Assembly (NCBI RefSeq): GCF_025564065.1
Contig: NZ_JAMGZK010000041.1
Span: forward strand, 94,449-158,448
DNA length: 64,000 nucleotides
Source of the DNA: Silvania hatchlandensis
GTDB lineage: Bacteria; Pseudomonadota; Gammaproteobacteria; Enterobacterales; Enterobacteriaceae
Direction of reading: 5' to 3'
Part shown: positions 17,014-30,002 of the stretch, in pieces
Layout of the letters: each line of letters opens with the position of its first letter
Numbering within the stretch: the first letter of the stretch is position 1
Made by a program: the position numbers and the translations under genes
The notes under the pieces: generated by a model
Databases searched by the model: none
Seen by the model: the letters and a program-made list of their open reading frames with translations, nothing else
What the model was told of the DNA's origin: nothing

Positions 17014-17976
17014 CTATTTATCCATCGCCTGTTCGTTTTTCGCCCGCAGCTTTTTCGCCCGACTTTCAAGGATCAGGTAGCAGACGGTGGCCAGCGCCAG
17101 CGGTAAGAAGTAGTACAGCATGCGGTAGGCCAGCAGGGCGGCGATGATCGTCCCGTGGGAGACATGCTCCCCGGCCAGCAGGGCGATAAACACCGCCTCC
17201 AGCACGCCGATCCCCGCCGGGATATGCATAATCACCCCGGCAATACTGCTCACCAGCAGCACGCCGAGCACGAAGAAGTAGTTCACGTCCTCGCCCATCA
17301 GCAGCCAGATAATCGCCCCCATCGCCATCCAGTTGGCGGCGGAAATCCCCATCTGCGCCAGCGCAAAGCGCCAGGACGGGAGCACCAGCTTCTGCCCTTT
17401 GATGGTCATATGACGTCGCTTCGCAAACGCGCAGGCCCACAGATAGAAGCTGATCATCAGCAGCAGCACGATGCCGATAATGCGCAGCGTCATCTGATCG
17501 ATGTACCAGTGGTCCGGCAGCTGCACCACGCCTGCGGTAAAAATCACCCCACCCAGCAGAATATAGCCCAGCCAGTTGGTGGTGATGCTGAGGGAGAAGA
17601 TGCGGGTGATGGTGGCGCTGGGCAGGCCCAGACGCGAGTAAAGGCGATAGCGCATGCCGATGCCGCCCACCCAGGTGCTGAGGGTCAGGTTAAAGGCGTA
17701 GCAGATAAACGACACCAGCATTACCTGACGCTTGGCCAGCTTATGGCCGCAGTAGATCCGCCCCAGCAGATCGTAACAGCCATAGATCAGGAAGCTCACC
17801 ACCACCAGCGCCACCGCGCTCAGCAGCGACACCCGGTCATAGTTACGAATGACCTTCCAGACCTCTTCCCAGTCGACCTTCTGCGCATACACCACCAGCA
17901 GCACCGCCACGGCGATAAAAAACAGCCAGGTGAGGATTTTTTTTGCCAGACGCCAGCGCGAATTTTTTTTCGTCAT
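17014..17976 (-). CDS. ybhN: Inner membrane protein YbhN (LPG-synthetase/flippase-like membrane domain)
   Basis: 320 residues with about eight hydrophobic segments. The family is the membrane domain of lysylphosphatidylglycerol synthase (UPF0104). YbhN alone lacks the aminoacyl-transfer domain; its role is not established, though its place beside clsB suggests work on phospholipids. Visible family regions are LTLSTWVGGIGMRYRLYSRLG, here within residues 100-125, and IAGVIMHIPAGIGVLEAVF. Its start overlaps the clsB stop by one base, so ybhP-clsB-ybhN form one operon. Confidence 0.92.
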   Translation of the reverse strand: MTKKNSRWRLAKKILTWLFFIAVAVLLVVYAQKVDWEEVWKVIRNYDRVSLLSAVALVVVSFLIYGCYDLLGRIYCGHKLAKRQVMLVSFICYAFNLTLSTWVGGIGMRYRLYSRLGLPSATITRIFSLSITTNWLGYILLGGVIFTAGVVQLPDHWYIDQMTLRIIGIVLLLMISFYLWACAFAKRRHMTIKGQKLVLPSWRFALAQMGISAANWMAMGAIIWLLMGEDVNYFFVLGVLLVSSIAGVIMHIPAGIGVLEAVFIALLAGEHVSHGTIIAALLAYRMLYYFLPLALATVCYLILESRAKKLRAKNEQAMDK

Positions 17977-19217
17977 CAGGGTTTTGCCCCCGTGTCGCTT
18001 GCTTCAACGCGATCCTGGGTCTCAATGGAAGGCTGCACCGGCGGCGGCACCTGAGACAGTTCAGGGGTGTGCGCGGGCAACCAGCCCACCAGCGCCGGGA
18101 AATGGCGTAAAAAGTGGAACGCCAGCACGCTTTTGCTCAGGTTCCACCAGGTGCGTTTCGGCACCATCGACTCATCCACGCGCACGCAGTCTTTGGCAAT
18201 GATGGCGGACAGATTCTCGCGCAGGGTGTGGTTAAACTGGCGATCGTGAATGATCAGGTTAGCCTCCAGATTCAGCGACAGGCTGAGGGGATCAAGGTTG
18301 CTGGAACCGACGGTCACCCAGTGATCGTCCATCAGCGCCACCTTGCCGTGCAGCGGACGGCGGCGGTATTCGAAGATCTGAACCCCACCCTTCACCAGAT
18401 AGTGATACAGCAGGCGCGCGCCCACGGTCACAATCGGCATATCCGGCTCACCCTGCACGATAAGCTTCACCCGCACCCCGCGCCGGGCCGCATTGCGCAT
18501 GGCGTGCAGCAGACGATAGCCCGGGAAGAAGTAGGCGTTGGCGATGATCACTTCGCGCCTGGCGTTGGTTAGCATCTTCAGATAGTGCTTCTCAATGTCA
18601 TCCCGGTGCTCCTCATTATCGCGCCAGACAAACAGCGCCTGCGCCTCACCGGGCTTCACATTCTCTTCCGCGCGATGACGGCGCTTCCACCAGCGGCGGC
18701 CTGCGACTTTGCCGGGCAGATTTTCCAGCACGTACTGCAAAATATCCTGCACCACCGGGCCTTCGACCTGCACCGCATAATCCTGCTTGGCCTCCGGGCC
18801 ATAGTCAGACATATGTTCATCGGAGTAGTTAATGCCGCCGACAAAGGCAGTCTTGTCATCCACCACCACGATTTTGCGATGCATCCGGCGGAACACGTTA
18901 GTGCGCAAGCCAAACAGGGGAGGGCGCGGATCGTAGTAGCGGAATACCACCCCTGCCGACGTCAGCTCGCCGACAAAGTTATCGTCAAGGTCGGGAGAGC
19001 CGTAGCCGTCGAGCAGTACCTCAACATGCACGCCGCGTTGGGCCGCACGTAGAACGGCGTCGTGCAGCTTGCGGCCTACACCGTCGTCAAACCAGATAAA
19101 GGTTTCGAGGAGGATGCGGTTCTGGGCTTTATTGATGGCGGCAAACACCGCCGGATAATAGCTATCGCCATTTTCCAGCAGCGCGATCCGGTTCCCACTT
19201 CGCCATGAACATTTCAT
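17976..19217 (-). CDS. clsB: Cardiolipin synthase B
   Basis: 413 residues (E. coli ClsB, formerly YbhO, is of the same length). ClsB is a phospholipase-D-family enzyme that makes cardiolipin from phosphatidylglycerol, and can use phosphatidylethanolamine with glycerol to make phosphatidylglycerol. Two HKD catalytic motifs are visible: [18 protein letters not shown] and [18 protein letters not shown]. It overlaps ybhP by 4 bp and ybhN by 1 bp. Confidence 0.95.
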   Translation of the reverse strand: MKCSWRSGNRIALLENGDSYYPAVFAAINKAQNRILLETFIWFDDGVGRKLHDAVLRAAQRGVHVEVLLDGYGSPDLDDNFVGELTSAGVVFRYYDPRPPLFGLRTNVFRRMHRKIVVVDDKTAFVGGINYSDEHMSDYGPEAKQDYAVQVEGPVVQDILQYVLENLPGKVAGRRWWKRRHRAEENVKPGEAQALFVWRDNEEHRDDIEKHYLKMLTNARREVIIANAYFFPGYRLLHAMRNAARRGVRVKLIVQGEPDMPIVTVGARLLYHYLVKGGVQIFEYRRRPLHGKVALMDDHWVTVGSSNLDPLSLSLNLEANLIIHDRQFNHTLRENLSAIIAKDCVRVDESMVPKRTWWNLSKSVLAFHFLRHFPALVGWLPAHTPELSQVPPPVQPSIETQDRVEASDTGAKP

Positions 19218-19975
19218 AGGTGAATCTCCGCACTCAGTGGCGCATGGTCGGAAAGATGGCGCCAGTTGCGCAGCGCCAGCGCGGTCGGGCTACTGGCATG
19301 GGCATTTTTGACATAGATCCTGTCGAGGCGCAGCAGCGGGAAGTTCACCGGAAAAGTACGCGCCGGTCTGCCGTGCGCGCGGGTGAAGATCTCATCCAGC
19401 CCGGCCTGTGTTTTCAACGGATGGTTGGCGCGCTGACGCCAGTCGTTAAAATCACCGGCCACCACCACCGGATCGCCCTCGGGCAGGGCATTGACCCATT
19501 CGGCCATCATCTGCAGCTGCGCCTTGCGGTGGGCTTCACGCAGGCCAAGGTGAACGGAGGCGACGTGCAGCGCACCTCCCTTTTCCGGCAGCGCAATCCG
19601 GCAGTACAGCAGGCCGCGCTTTTCGCTCTCGCCTACCGAAACATCGTGGTTTTCATAATGCTCGATGGGGTAGCGGGAGAGGATCGCGTTGCCGTGATGC
19701 CCTTCGGGATAGACCGCGTTGCGCCCGTAGGCATAGTCGCTCCACATGGTGTCGGCGAGAAATTCATAGTGGCTGGTATCCGGCCAGTTTTCCACGTGCA
19801 GCGGGTGCACTTCATGCGCGCCCATCACCTCCTGCAGGCAGACAATATCGGCGCTGACGGTACGTACCGCATCGCGTAATTCGGGCAAAATAAAGCGGCG
19901 GTTAAAAGCCGTAAATCCTTTATGGATATTAATCGTCAATACTTTCAACGAAAAATGGCGCGCTTGTGGGCTCAT
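19214..19975 (-). CDS. ybhP: Endonuclease/exonuclease/phosphatase family protein YbhP
   Basis: 253 residues. The EEP fold is clear: LTINIHKGF near the start, [30 protein letters not shown] and the closing [10 protein letters not shown] with the catalytic aspartate-histidine. The substrate is not established. First gene of the ybhP-clsB-ybhN operon; divergent from ybhQ across 133 bp. Confidence 0.93.
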   Translation of the reverse strand: MSPQARHFSLKVLTINIHKGFTAFNRRFILPELRDAVRTVSADIVCLQEVMGAHEVHPLHVENWPDTSHYEFLADTMWSDYAYGRNAVYPEGHHGNAILSRYPIEHYENHDVSVGESEKRGLLYCRIALPEKGGALHVASVHLGLREAHRKAQLQMMAEWVNALPEGDPVVVAGDFNDWRQRANHPLKTQAGLDEIFTRAHGRPARTFPVNFPLLRLDRIYVKNAHASSPTALALRNWRHLSDHAPLSAEIHL

Positions 19976-20108
19976 ATATTCCTTCCGGCATCACTATCCT
20001 GATGAAAATAAAGTGTAGTCGGCGTCACAAAAAGGTGCTGTGTTACGGAATTTTCCGTAAAGTGCGATAGTCTGAACAAGCAGACAAAGATCCTTCAGGA
20101 GAGTACCC

Positions 20109-20519
20109 ATGAAATGGCAACAACGCATACGTGTCGCGACCGGCCTCAGTTGCTGGCAGATTATGTTGCATTTGCTGGTTGTCGCCGTTGTGGTGATGGC
20201 ATGGATGAGCGGGGCGCTGGTGCGCGTCGGCTTAGGATTATGTGTCCTGTACGGTGTCACCGTATTAATGATGCTTTTTTTACAGCGCCATCACGATCCG
20301 CGCTGGCGTGAAGTGGCGGACGTGCTTGAAGAGCTCACCACCACGTGGTATTTCGGCGCGGCAGTCATCGTGCTGTGGCTGCTGTCACGCGTGCTGCAAA
20401 ACAACCTGCTGCTGGCCCTCGCGGGGCTGGCTATCCTTGCAGGGCCAGCGGTTGTTTCCCTGGTAGCGAAAGAGAAAAAGCTACGCGATATTCCGCCTGA
20501 ACATCGCGTACGCCACTGA
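20109..20519 (+). CDS. ybhQ: Inner membrane protein YbhQ
   Basis: 136 residues with four hydrophobic segments and short loops, the E. coli YbhQ size. Function is unknown. The ATG has TTCAGGAGAGTACCC upstream. Its 3' end overlaps the convergent ybhR by 39 bp. The central segment [20 protein letters not shown] is the only long hydrophilic part. Confidence 0.9.
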   Translation: MKWQQRIRVATGLSCWQIMLHLLVVAVVVMAWMSGALVRVGLGLCVLYGVTVLMMLFLQRHHDPRWREVADVLEELTTTWYFGAAVIVLWLLSRVLQNNLLLALAGLAILAGPAVVSLVAKEKKLRDIPPEHRVRH

Positions 20520-21587
20520 GCCCGTCACGGCCGCTATCACCAGTAGCGGCCACAAACTCCCCCACACAATATCCAGACTCGCATCCTTCAGGTAGATTTG
20601 CTTGGTGATATCGGTAAAGTGCCGGATCGGGTTGACCCAGGTTAAATTCTGCAGCCACACCGGCATATTCTCGACCGGCGAAACATACCCCGAGAGCAAA
20701 ATCGCCGGCATCATAAAGACAAACACCCCGATAAACGCCTGCTGCTGGGTCGAGCACAGTGCCGAAATCAGCAGGCCAAATCCCACCAGCGACAGCCCGT
20801 AAATCACCATCGTGAAATAGAACAACGCCAGCGAACCAGCAAACGGAATGTGATAGGCCCAGATGCCGATCGCCAGCACGATAGTGGCCTGAAAGGTTGC
20901 AACAATCAGCGCCGGAACCGCTTTGCCGACAAAAATTTGCCACGTCGCCAGCGGCGAGACCAGCAGCTGATCCAGGGTGCCCTGCTCGCGCTCGCGGGCC
21001 ACCGACAGCGAAGTGACGATCATCACCCCGATGGTGGTGATCATGGCGATCAGCGACGGCACCACAAACCATTTGTAATCGAGGTTCGGGTTATACCAGT
21101 TGCGCACCACCAGCTCGCTGTTGTTCGGTTTCGGTTTGCCCTCCATCAGCTCCTGCTGATAATCCTTCACCACCTGCTGCAGATAGTTGGCGGCAATCTG
21201 GGCGCTGTTAGAGTTACGCCCGTCAAGGATCAGCTGCAATGGGGCGGTTTCAAACCGGTCCAGGTTGCGTGAGAAATCTGCCGGGAAGCGCACCAGCAAC
21301 AATGCCTTTTGCGTGTCGATGGTCGGCTGGATCGCCTGCGGGCTGTTCAGCACCAGCACGTGGGTAAAAGCCTTCGCCCGGGCAAAGCGCTGGGTCAGCT
21401 CCACCGAATGCTTACCGTTATCTTCGTTGTAGACGGCGATGGTGGCGTTGGTCACCTCCAGCGTCGCCGCCCACGGGAACAGCAGCACCTGGATCAGCAC
21501 CGGCAGCACCAGAATCGCGCGGGTTTGCGGTTCGCGCAGCAGGGACTGCAGCTCTTTACGAATCAAGGTCCATAAGCGATAAAACAT
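20481..21587 (-). CDS. ybhR: ABC transporter permease YbhR
   Basis: 368 residues. ABC-2-type permease with one N-terminal membrane segment, a large periplasmic loop and five C-terminal segments. With YbhS, the ATPase YbhF and the membrane fusion protein YbhG it forms an efflux pump linked in E. coli to drug (cephalosporin, tetracycline) and Na+(Li+)/H+ export. The family signature [18 protein letters not shown] is present. It follows ybhS by 9 bp as the last gene of the operon. Confidence 0.94.
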   Translation of the reverse strand: MFYRLWTLIRKELQSLLREPQTRAILVLPVLIQVLLFPWAATLEVTNATIAVYNEDNGKHSVELTQRFARAKAFTHVLVLNSPQAIQPTIDTQKALLLVRFPADFSRNLDRFETAPLQLILDGRNSNSAQIAANYLQQVVKDYQQELMEGKPKPNNSELVVRNWYNPNLDYKWFVVPSLIAMITTIGVMIVTSLSVAREREQGTLDQLLVSPLATWQIFVGKAVPALIVATFQATIVLAIGIWAYHIPFAGSLALFYFTMVIYGLSLVGFGLLISALCSTQQQAFIGVFVFMMPAILLSGYVSPVENMPVWLQNLTWVNPIRHFTDITKQIYLKDASLDIVWGSLWPLLVIAAVTGSVAYAMFRRNIA

Positions 21588-21596
21588 CGTTGCTCC

Positions 21597-22719
21597 TTAA
21601 TCCAGCCGCCGTTTGGTTTTCATCCACGTCAGCCCGATAAACATCACCGCCGAGGCGATTAAAAACAGCAGATTGACGATCAGCACCACCGGGATATTGC
21701 CCGCCAGAAACAGGCTTTGCAGGGTACTGACAAAATAGCGTGCCGGAATAATGTAGGTCACCGCGCGGATCGCGGCGGGCATACTGTCGATCTGGAAAAT
21801 AAACCCGGACAGCATAATCGACGGCAGAAAGGCAGCGTTCAGCGCCACCTGGGCGGCATTAAACTGGTTGCGGGTGACGGTGGAAATCAACAGTCCCATC
21901 CCCAGCGTGCTGAGCAAAAACAGGCTGGTGATGACAAACAGCACCAGCAGCGAGCCGCGATAGGGCACCCCAAGGATAAAGACTGCGACCAGCATGCACA
22001 GCAGCATCGCCAGCATCCCGAGGAAGTAGTAGGGGATAAGCTTACACAGCAGCAGCTCGGTACGCGTCACTTCGGTGGAGAGCAGCGCCTCCATGGTGCC
22101 GCGCTCCCACTCGCGGGCGATCACCAGCGAGGTCAAAATCGCGCCGATCACCGTCATGATAATGGTCACCGCGCCGGGGATAATAAAGTGCTGGCTGATG
22201 GCCGCCGGGTTAAACCAGTAGCGGGTCTGGACGTCGATCAGCGGTTCGAATTTCTCGCCGCGATCTTCGGCCCGCTGCATCTGCCACAGCTGCCAGATCC
22301 CCTCGGTGTAGCCCTGCACAAAGTTGGCCGTGTTGGGCTCGCTGCCGTCGGTGATCACCTGGATGGGGGCGGTTTCATTTGGGCGCGCCATCTGGGCGGC
22401 GAAATCTACCGGGATAACAATCAGGCCGCGAATGCGCCCGGCCTGCATCATCTGGATCAACTGCTGGCGATCGTCGCTGATGGTGGCGTCAATATACGGC
22501 GAACCGGTCATAGCGTGGGTAAAGTCCAGCGCCTCTTCGCTGCGCTGTTCCAGCAGAATGCCGACCCGCAGCTTGCTGGAGTCGAGGTTAATGCCGTAGC
22601 CAAAAATGAACAGCAGCAAGAGCGGGATCACCACCGCAATCAGCCAGCTGCTCGGATCGCGCACAATCTGGCGCGTCTCTTTAATGCACAGGGCGCGCAC
22701 CCGGCGCCAGGAGAGGGCG

Positions 22720-22730
<11 letters not shown>
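21597..22730 (-). CDS. ybhS: ABC transporter permease YbhS
   Basis: 377 residues, as in E. coli. ABC-2-type permease, partner of YbhR. The signature [18 protein letters not shown] precedes the C-terminal block of membrane helices. The start is taken at the second of two nearby ATGs (MSSSALSW), which matches the family; the upstream one at 22736 adds two residues. It overlaps the 3' end of ybhF by 11 bp. Confidence 0.94.
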
Positions 22731-24451
<1,721 letters not shown>

Positions 24452-24459
<8 letters not shown>

Positions 24460-25447
24460 GGCGTTGTCCATTATCGAAGCTGACGGTCACCGGCATCCCC
24501 TGACGCAGGGCGTCGTCGGCATCGTTGACGATAATGCGCAGGCGATAAACCAGATCGGTGCGCAGATCCGGGGTTTCGACCGTTTTAGGCGTGAATTCGG
24601 CCGTCGGTGAGACAAACCCGATCTTGCCGTGGTACGGCTTATCCGGGCGTCCGTCGGTATAGAGCAACACTTCGCGCCCCGGCTTCGCATCGCCAAGACT
24701 GGTTTCATCAATATAGGCACGCACCCAGACCGGGCGGGTCAGGGAGAGGGTCAGCACCGTGCTACCCGCGCTTAACATGCTGCCCGGCTCCACGGCGCGG
24801 GTCATCAGCGTGCCGTTAGCCGGGGCCACCAGGGTGGTGTCGTGCAGGTCGAGCTGGGCCTGCGCCAGCTGGGCCTGAGCCTGTTCGAGGCTGGCTTTCG
24901 CCTGGGCGATATCCTGCTCACGGTTGCCGGAGCGGTACTGGCGCAATTTATCCTGCGCCGATTTCAGGCTCGCCAGGGCCTGATCCCGTGAGGAGCGGGC
25001 GTTTTCCAGATCGTTGGCCGACACGGTGCGGCTTTTCCACAACCCCTGCTGGCGGGCGAAGAAGTTCTGCGCGTAGTCATACGCGGCCTGCGCCTGTTTG
25101 ACGGCGGCGGCGGCCTGAGCCACCTCTTCGTCACGGTAGCCTGCCTGCATTAAATCGTACTGCGCCTGGGCCACGGACACCCCGGCCTGCGCCTGCAGGA
25201 GCGCATTCTGGTACGGGGCTTTATCCAGCTCGCCCAGCGTCTGGCCGGCGGCAATCGCATCCCCTTCATCGACGGCTAACGAGGCCAGTCGCCCGCCGAC
25301 GCGGAAGCTCATGTTTAGGGTGCGAATATCAACGTTACCGTACAGGGTCAGCGGTTTATCCTGCTGACTGTGATACCACCACCAGCCGCCGCATCCGGCG
25401 GCCAGCAAAACCACCACTGCCAGAACAATGACTACAGGTTTTTTCAT
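24452..25447 (-). CDS. ybhG: HlyD-family membrane fusion protein YbhG
   Basis: 331 residues. A single N-terminal membrane anchor ([20 protein letters not shown]) is followed by a short barrel-sandwich half, a long alpha-hairpin rich in Ala/Gln (about residues 75-205), and the second lipoyl/beta-barrel half ([18 protein letters not shown]). It links the YbhFSR pump to an outer-membrane channel such as TolC. The cysteine in the anchor resembles a lipobox only weakly. Its ATG overlaps the cecR stop by 4 bp, so the pump is in the cecR operon. Confidence 0.93.
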
Positions 25448-26124
25448 GACTCCAGGCTCCTTAGCGTTAAACCTTGCAGGATCAGATCGACGTGGCAGGT
25501 AATGACCTGACCAATTTGCGCGGCTTTATCCTCATCAAATTCCGTCCAACCGGTGCGTAACAAAATCGTCTCGCGGCCCAGGCGAAACGCCAGCACTTCA
25601 CCCAGCAGCGCATGAGTATGCAAAATGGTCTGCGTATCGCTGGCATCACGTCCGGTATAGGCCGCCACCAGCCGGGTCAGATGGGTGTGCATCGGGGCGA
25701 TAACCTGATCGTGTACCAGCTGGTAGGCAGCGGAAGGCGAGAGCTGCTCGCGTGAGATAAACTTACTCAGGTTCAGCGTATCGTCGTGGGTGAGCAGCTG
25801 AATCATGTTGTGGCAGGCATTCAGGATCAGCTGACGGATAGCCGCACGATCCGGCCTAGGGGCAACCAGCAGTTCGGAGGCCGCCTCCACGTGAGGGCGA
25901 AAGTTCGTGCCGATAAAATCGGCGATCCACTGGGCGCAGGCGAGGTACAGATCCTCTTTCGAGCCAAAGTAGTAGGTGATGGCGGCGATATTCTGCCCGG
26001 CCTGGGCGGCGATATCTCGCGTGGTGGCATGCATACCGTACTCGCCAAACTGCGCCAGTGCGGCGGCAATTAGCTGGCTTTTAGCCTGCTCGCCTTTAAT
26101 GGTGGTCGGGACTGGATTCATCAC
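25444..26124 (-). CDS. cecR: TetR-family regulator CecR
   Basis: 226 residues (formerly YbiH). The N-terminal TetR helix-turn-helix is clear: [40 protein letters not shown]. In E. coli CecR controls its own operon (cecR-ybhGFSR) and the divergent rhlE, and affects cefoperazone and chloramphenicol sensitivity. A perfect 20-bp palindrome lies just upstream (26136-26155). The start could equally be the second ATG at 26121. Confidence 0.94.
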   Translation of the reverse strand: MMNPVPTTIKGEQAKSQLIAAALAQFGEYGMHATTRDIAAQAGQNIAAITYYFGSKEDLYLACAQWIADFIGTNFRPHVEAASELLVAPRPDRAAIRQLILNACHNMIQLLTHDDTLNLSKFISREQLSPSAAYQLVHDQVIAPMHTHLTRLVAAYTGRDASDTQTILHTHALLGEVLAFRLGRETILLRTGWTEFDEDKAAQIGQVITCHVDLILQGLTLRSLES

Positions 26125-26135
26125 TGCTCACAGAG

Positions 26136-26155
26136 TTAATCAATCGATTGATTAA
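26136..26155. promoter_or_regulatory. CecR operator
   Basis: TTAATCAATCGATTGATTAA is a perfect 20-bp palindrome between the divergent cecR and rhlE genes, 12 bp upstream of the cecR ATG. Its position and TetR-operator form fit the CecR site known in E. coli. It would repress both directions. Confidence 0.85.
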
Positions 26156-26351
26156 TATTATGTCGGATTTGAGATAAGTCCAGCCAGCCGGAGAAATATT
26201 TCGCTGATGAATCGCTGCGGGATATTTTATGCGCCATGTCACAAAAGCTGCTACACTCCGCTGCTTCGCGACACTGTGGTTTTTGTCCTCTTTTTTGTCA
26301 TTATCTCCCTGAAAACTACACCTGAAACGGTCGGGGCGGTTCGGAGTTGTT

Positions 26352-27728
26352 ATGTCTTTTGATACCCTTGGCCTGAACCCGGAAATTCTACGTGCTGTAG
26401 AAGAACAGGGCTACCGCGAACCTACCCCTATTCAGCAGCAGGCGATCCCTGCCGTACTGGCGGGCCGTGACCTGATGGCGAGCGCCCAGACCGGTACCGG
26501 TAAAACGGCGGGCTTTACCCTGCCGCTGCTGCAACGTCTGATTGAGAATGAACCGCATGCGAAGGGCCGTCGCCCGGTGCGCGCCTTGATCCTGACCCCA
26601 ACCCGTGAACTGGCCGCCCAGGTGGGTGAGAACGTGCGTGAGTACAGCCGCTATCTCAACATCCGCTCACTGGTGGTATTCGGTGGGGTGAGCATTAACC
26701 CACAGATGATGAAACTGCGCAGCGGCGTTGACGTGCTGGTCGCCACCCCGGGCCGTCTGCTCGACCTGGAACATCAGAACGCCGTCAAGCTCGACAGCGT
26801 TGAAATCCTGGTGCTCGACGAAGCCGACCGCATGCTCGACATGGGCTTTATTCATGATATTCGCCGCGTGCTGGCTAAGCTGCCTGCGCGTCGCCAGAAC
26901 CTGCTGTTCTCTGCGACCTTCTCTGACGAAATCAAACAGCTCGCGTCAAAACTGCTGCACAACCCGCTGGAAGTGGAAGTGGCGCGTCGCAACACCGCCT
27001 CTGAGCAGGTGACCCAGCATGTTCACATGGTGGATAAAAAGCGTAAGCGCGAGCTACTGTCCCAGATGATCGGCGAAGGCAACTGGCAGCAGGTGCTGGT
27101 CTTTACCCGCACCAAACACGGGGCGAACCACCTTGCAGAACAGCTGAACAAAGACGGGATCCGCAGCGCGGCGATCCACGGTAACAAAAGCCAGGGCGCC
27201 CGTACCCGCGCGCTGGCGGAATTCAAGTCCGGCGACATCCGCGTGCTGGTGGCAACCGACATCGCTGCCCGTGGTCTGGACATCGAAGAGCTGCCGCACG
27301 TGGTTAACTACGAGCTGCCGAACGTGCCGGAAGATTACGTGCACCGTATCGGTCGTACCGGTCGTGCAGCCGCAACCGGTGAAGCCCTGTCGCTGGTCTG
27401 CGTGGATGAAATCAAACTGCTGCGTGACATCGAACGCCTGCTGAAAAAAGAAGTTCCGCGTATCGCTATCGAAGGCTACGAGGTGGATCCGTCCATCAAA
27501 GCTGAGCCCATTCAGAACGGTCGCCAGGGTGGCGGTCGTGGACAGGGCGGTGGACGCGGGCAGGGCGGCGGTGGCCGTGGTCAACAGCAGCCGCGCCGTA
27601 CTGATGGTCGTTCCGAAGGCGGCGCACCGAAGGCGGCCAGCAAGCCACCGCGTCGTGATGGCGATGCCAAACCGGCAGGCGAACAGCAGCGTCGACGCCG
27701 TCCGCGCAAACCTGCTAGCGCGCAGTAA
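26352..27728 (+). CDS. rhlE: ATP-dependent RNA helicase RhlE
   Basis: 458 residues. DEAD-box helicase linked to ribosome assembly and RNA turnover. Motifs in order: Q motif, Walker [50 protein letters not shown] and HRIGRTGR. The C-terminal tail after about residue 390 is basic and rich in GRGQGGG repeats, typical of RhlE RNA-binding tails. The ATG at 26352 follows GGAGTTGTT. Divergent from cecR and probably partly CecR-controlled. Confidence 0.95.
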   Translation: MSFDTLGLNPEILRAVEEQGYREPTPIQQQAIPAVLAGRDLMASAQTGTGKTAGFTLPLLQRLIENEPHAKGRRPVRALILTPTRELAAQVGENVREYSRYLNIRSLVVFGGVSINPQMMKLRSGVDVLVATPGRLLDLEHQNAVKLDSVEILVLDEADRMLDMGFIHDIRRVLAKLPARRQNLLFSATFSDEIKQLASKLLHNPLEVEVARRNTASEQVTQHVHMVDKKRKRELLSQMIGEGNWQQVLVFTRTKHGANHLAEQLNKDGIRSAAIHGNKSQGARTRALAEFKSGDIRVLVATDIAARGLDIEELPHVVNYELPNVPEDYVHRIGRTGRAAATGEALSLVCVDEIKLLRDIERLLKKEVPRIAIEGYEVDPSIKAEPIQNGRQGGGRGQGGGRGQGGGGRGQQQPRRTDGRSEGGAPKAASKPPRRDGDAKPAGEQQRRRRPRKPASAQ

Positions 27729-27734
27729 TCTGGA

Positions 27735-27765
27735 AGCCCGGTCGTAAAGCCGGGCTTTTCTTTTT
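27735..27765 (+). terminator. Rho-independent terminator after rhlE
   Basis: AGCCCGG, an 8-base loop and CCGGGCT are followed by a T-rich tract. It lies 7 bp past the rhlE stop and separates rhlE from dinG. Confidence 0.8.
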
Positions 27766-27791
27766 GCGGCCCGCCAGAGAAAGTGCCACAA

Positions 27792-27811
27792 TAGTGGCTG
27801 TTTATACAGTA
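27792..27811. promoter_or_regulatory. LexA box upstream of dinG
   Basis: TAGTGGCTGTTTATACAGTA ends 13 bp before the dinG ATG. It keeps the right half-site (TATACAGTA) of the LexA consensus and a degenerate left half, nearly the same as the known E. coli dinG site (TATTGGCTG before TTTATACAGTA). dinG is therefore expected to be in the SOS response. Confidence 0.75.
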
Positions 27812-27824
27812 TTTCAGGTTCATC

Positions 27825-30002
27825 ATGGCTTTAACCGCCGCGCTGAAAGCGCAAATTGCCGCCTGGTATAAGGCGCTACAACAGCAGATCCCCGATTTTA
27901 TCCCCCGCGCACCGCAACGGCAGATGATTGCCGATGTGGCGAAAACGCTCGCCGGGGACGAGGGCAGGCATCTGGCAATTGAGGCGCCGACCGGCGTCGG
28001 TAAAACCCTCTCCTACCTGATCCCCGGCATCGCTATCGCCCGGGAAGAACAAAAAACGCTGGTGGTGAGCACCGCCAACGTCGCCCTGCAGGATCAGATC
28101 TACAGTAAAGACCTGCCCCTGCTGCGCAAGATTATCCCCGACCTGCGCTTTACTGCCGCCTTTGGCCGCGGGCGCTATGTCTGCCCGCGCAATCTGGCGG
28201 CGCTTGCCAGCAGCGAACCCACCCAGCAGGATCTGCTGGCGTTCCTCGATGACGATCTCACGCCGAATAACAAAGCCGAGCAGGAGCTGTGCGCCCGGCT
28301 GAAGCTTGATCTCGACGGTTATAAATGGGACGGTCTGCGCGATCATACCGATAAGGCCATTGCGGACGACCTGTGGCGCCGACTCAGCACCGACAAGGCC
28401 AGCTGCCTGAACCGCAACTGCCACTACTACCGGGAGTGCCCGTTCTTTGTCGCCCGCCGCGAGATCCAGGAAGCCGAAGTGGTGGTCGCAAACCACGCGC
28501 TGGTGATGGCGGCGATGGAGAGCGAAGCGGTTCTGCCAGACCCGAAAAACCTCCTGCTGGTGCTGGACGAAGGCCACCATCTGCCGGACGTCGCCCGCGA
28601 CGCGCTGGAGATGAGCGCCGAAATCACGGCCCCGTGGTTTCGCCTGCAGCTCGATCTGTTCTGCAAGCTGGTCGCCACCTGCATGGATCAGTTCCGGCCC
28701 AAAACGATACCGCCGCTGTCTGTCCCGGAGCGGCTGAGCGAGCACTGCGAAACGATATACGGACATATCGCCTCGCTGAATAACATCCTCGACCTCTATC
28801 TTCCGCCCGGTCAGGAAGCGGAACACCGTTTTGAGATGGGCGCGCTGCCGGATGAGATCATGACCCTTTGCCGCGAGCTGGCCCAGCTTATCGAAAAGCT
28901 GCGCGGGCTGGCGGAGCTGTTCTTAAACGATCTCAGTGAAAAAACCGGCACCCACGACGTGGTGCGTGTACACCGGGTGCTGCTGCAGATGAACCGCGCG
29001 CTGGGCATGTTCGAGGGGCAGAGCAAGCTCTGGCGGCTGGCGTCAATGGCTCAGGCATCCGGTGCGCCGGTCACCAAGTGGGCGACGCGGGAAGTGAGGG
29101 AGGGGCAGGTGCACCTTTTCTTCCACTGCGCGGGCATTCGCGTCAGCGATCAGCTGGAGAAGCTGCTCTGGCGCAGCGTGCCGCATGTGGTGGTCACCTC
29201 CGCCACGCTGCGCTCGTTGAACAGCTTTTCGCGCCTGCAGGAGATGAGCGGCCTGAAAGAGAAAGCCGGGGATCGCTTTGTGGCCCTCGACTCGCCGTTT
29301 AACCACTGCGAGCAAGGCAAGCTGGTGATCCCGCGCATGCAGTATGAGCCGCTGATTGATAACGAAGAGCAGCATCTTGCCGAGATGGCGGCCTACTTCC
29401 GCGAACAGCTGGAAAGCAAAAAGTACCCCGGCATGCTGGTGCTGTTCGCCAGCGCCCGGGCGATGAATCTGTTTTTAACCTTCGTGACCGATCTGCGTCT
29501 GCTCCTGCTGGTACAGGGGGATCAACCCCGCTACCGACTGGTGGAGCTGCACCGTAAACGGATAGACAGCGGGGAGCGCAGCGTGCTGGTGGGGCTCCAG
29601 TCGTTTGCCGAAGGGCTGGATCTGAAGGGCGATTACCTCACCCAGGTGCACATTCACAAGATTGCCTTCCCGCCCATCGACAGCCCGGTGGTGCTCACCG
29701 AGGGGGAGTGGCTGAAAAGCCTCAACCGCTTCCCGTTCGAAGTGCAGAGCCTGCCGGCGGCGTCGTTTAACCTTATCCAGCAGGTCGGGCGTCTGATCCG
29801 TAGCCATAGCTGCTGGGGTGAAGTGGTGATCTACGATAAGCGCCTGCTGACAAAAAACTACGGCAAGCGTCTGCTGAATGCGCTGCCGGTGTTTCCCATC
29901 GACCAGCCAGAAGTGCCCGAGGTAAAAAAACGCCCGACTAAATCCACCGCCGGGCGTAAAAAAAGCATCCATGCTAAGAGGCGCGGTCCTACTGGTAAGT
30001 GA
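27825..30002 (+). CDS. dinG: ATP-dependent DNA helicase DinG
   Basis: 725 residues. DinG is a 5'-3' XPD-like helicase that resolves R-loops and replication-transcription conflicts. Visible motifs: Walker A APTGVGKTLSY, the four iron-sulfur cysteines (YVC, then SCLNRNCHYYREC), DEGHHLPD box, and late motif QQVGRLIRS. The C-terminal tail is basic (KKRPTKSTAGRKKSIH) and slightly longer than in E. coli (716 residues). Its 3' end overlaps the convergent fimbrial gene by 14 bp, so the tail may have been altered when the fimbrial operon was inserted. SOS control by the LexA box upstream. Confidence 0.95.
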   Translation: MALTAALKAQIAAWYKALQQQIPDFIPRAPQRQMIADVAKTLAGDEGRHLAIEAPTGVGKTLSYLIPGIAIAREEQKTLVVSTANVALQDQIYSKDLPLLRKIIPDLRFTAAFGRGRYVCPRNLAALASSEPTQQDLLAFLDDDLTPNNKAEQELCARLKLDLDGYKWDGLRDHTDKAIADDLWRRLSTDKASCLNRNCHYYRECPFFVARREIQEAEVVVANHALVMAAMESEAVLPDPKNLLLVLDEGHHLPDVARDALEMSAEITAPWFRLQLDLFCKLVATCMDQFRPKTIPPLSVPERLSEHCETIYGHIASLNNILDLYLPPGQEAEHRFEMGALPDEIMTLCRELAQLIEKLRGLAELFLNDLSEKTGTHDVVRVHRVLLQMNRALGMFEGQSKLWRLASMAQASGAPVTKWATREVREGQVHLFFHCAGIRVSDQLEKLLWRSVPHVVVTSATLRSLNSFSRLQEMSGLKEKAGDRFVALDSPFNHCEQGKLVIPRMQYEPLIDNEEQHLAEMAAYFREQLESKKYPGMLVLFASARAMNLFLTFVTDLRLLLLVQGDQPRYRLVELHRKRIDSGERSVLVGLQSFAEGLDLKGDYLTQVHIHKIAFPPIDSPVVLTEGEWLKSLNRFPFEVQSLPAASFNLIQQVGRLIRSHSCWGEVVIYDKRLLTKNYGKRLLNALPVFPIDQPEVPEVKKRPTKSTAGRKKSIHAKRRGPTGK

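Noticed and set aside
17155..18054. Long plus-strand ORF opposite ybhN (299 codons)
   Set aside because: It is antisense to ybhN and clsB, is rich in His/Gln/Arg from complementing Val/Leu codons, and shows no domain.
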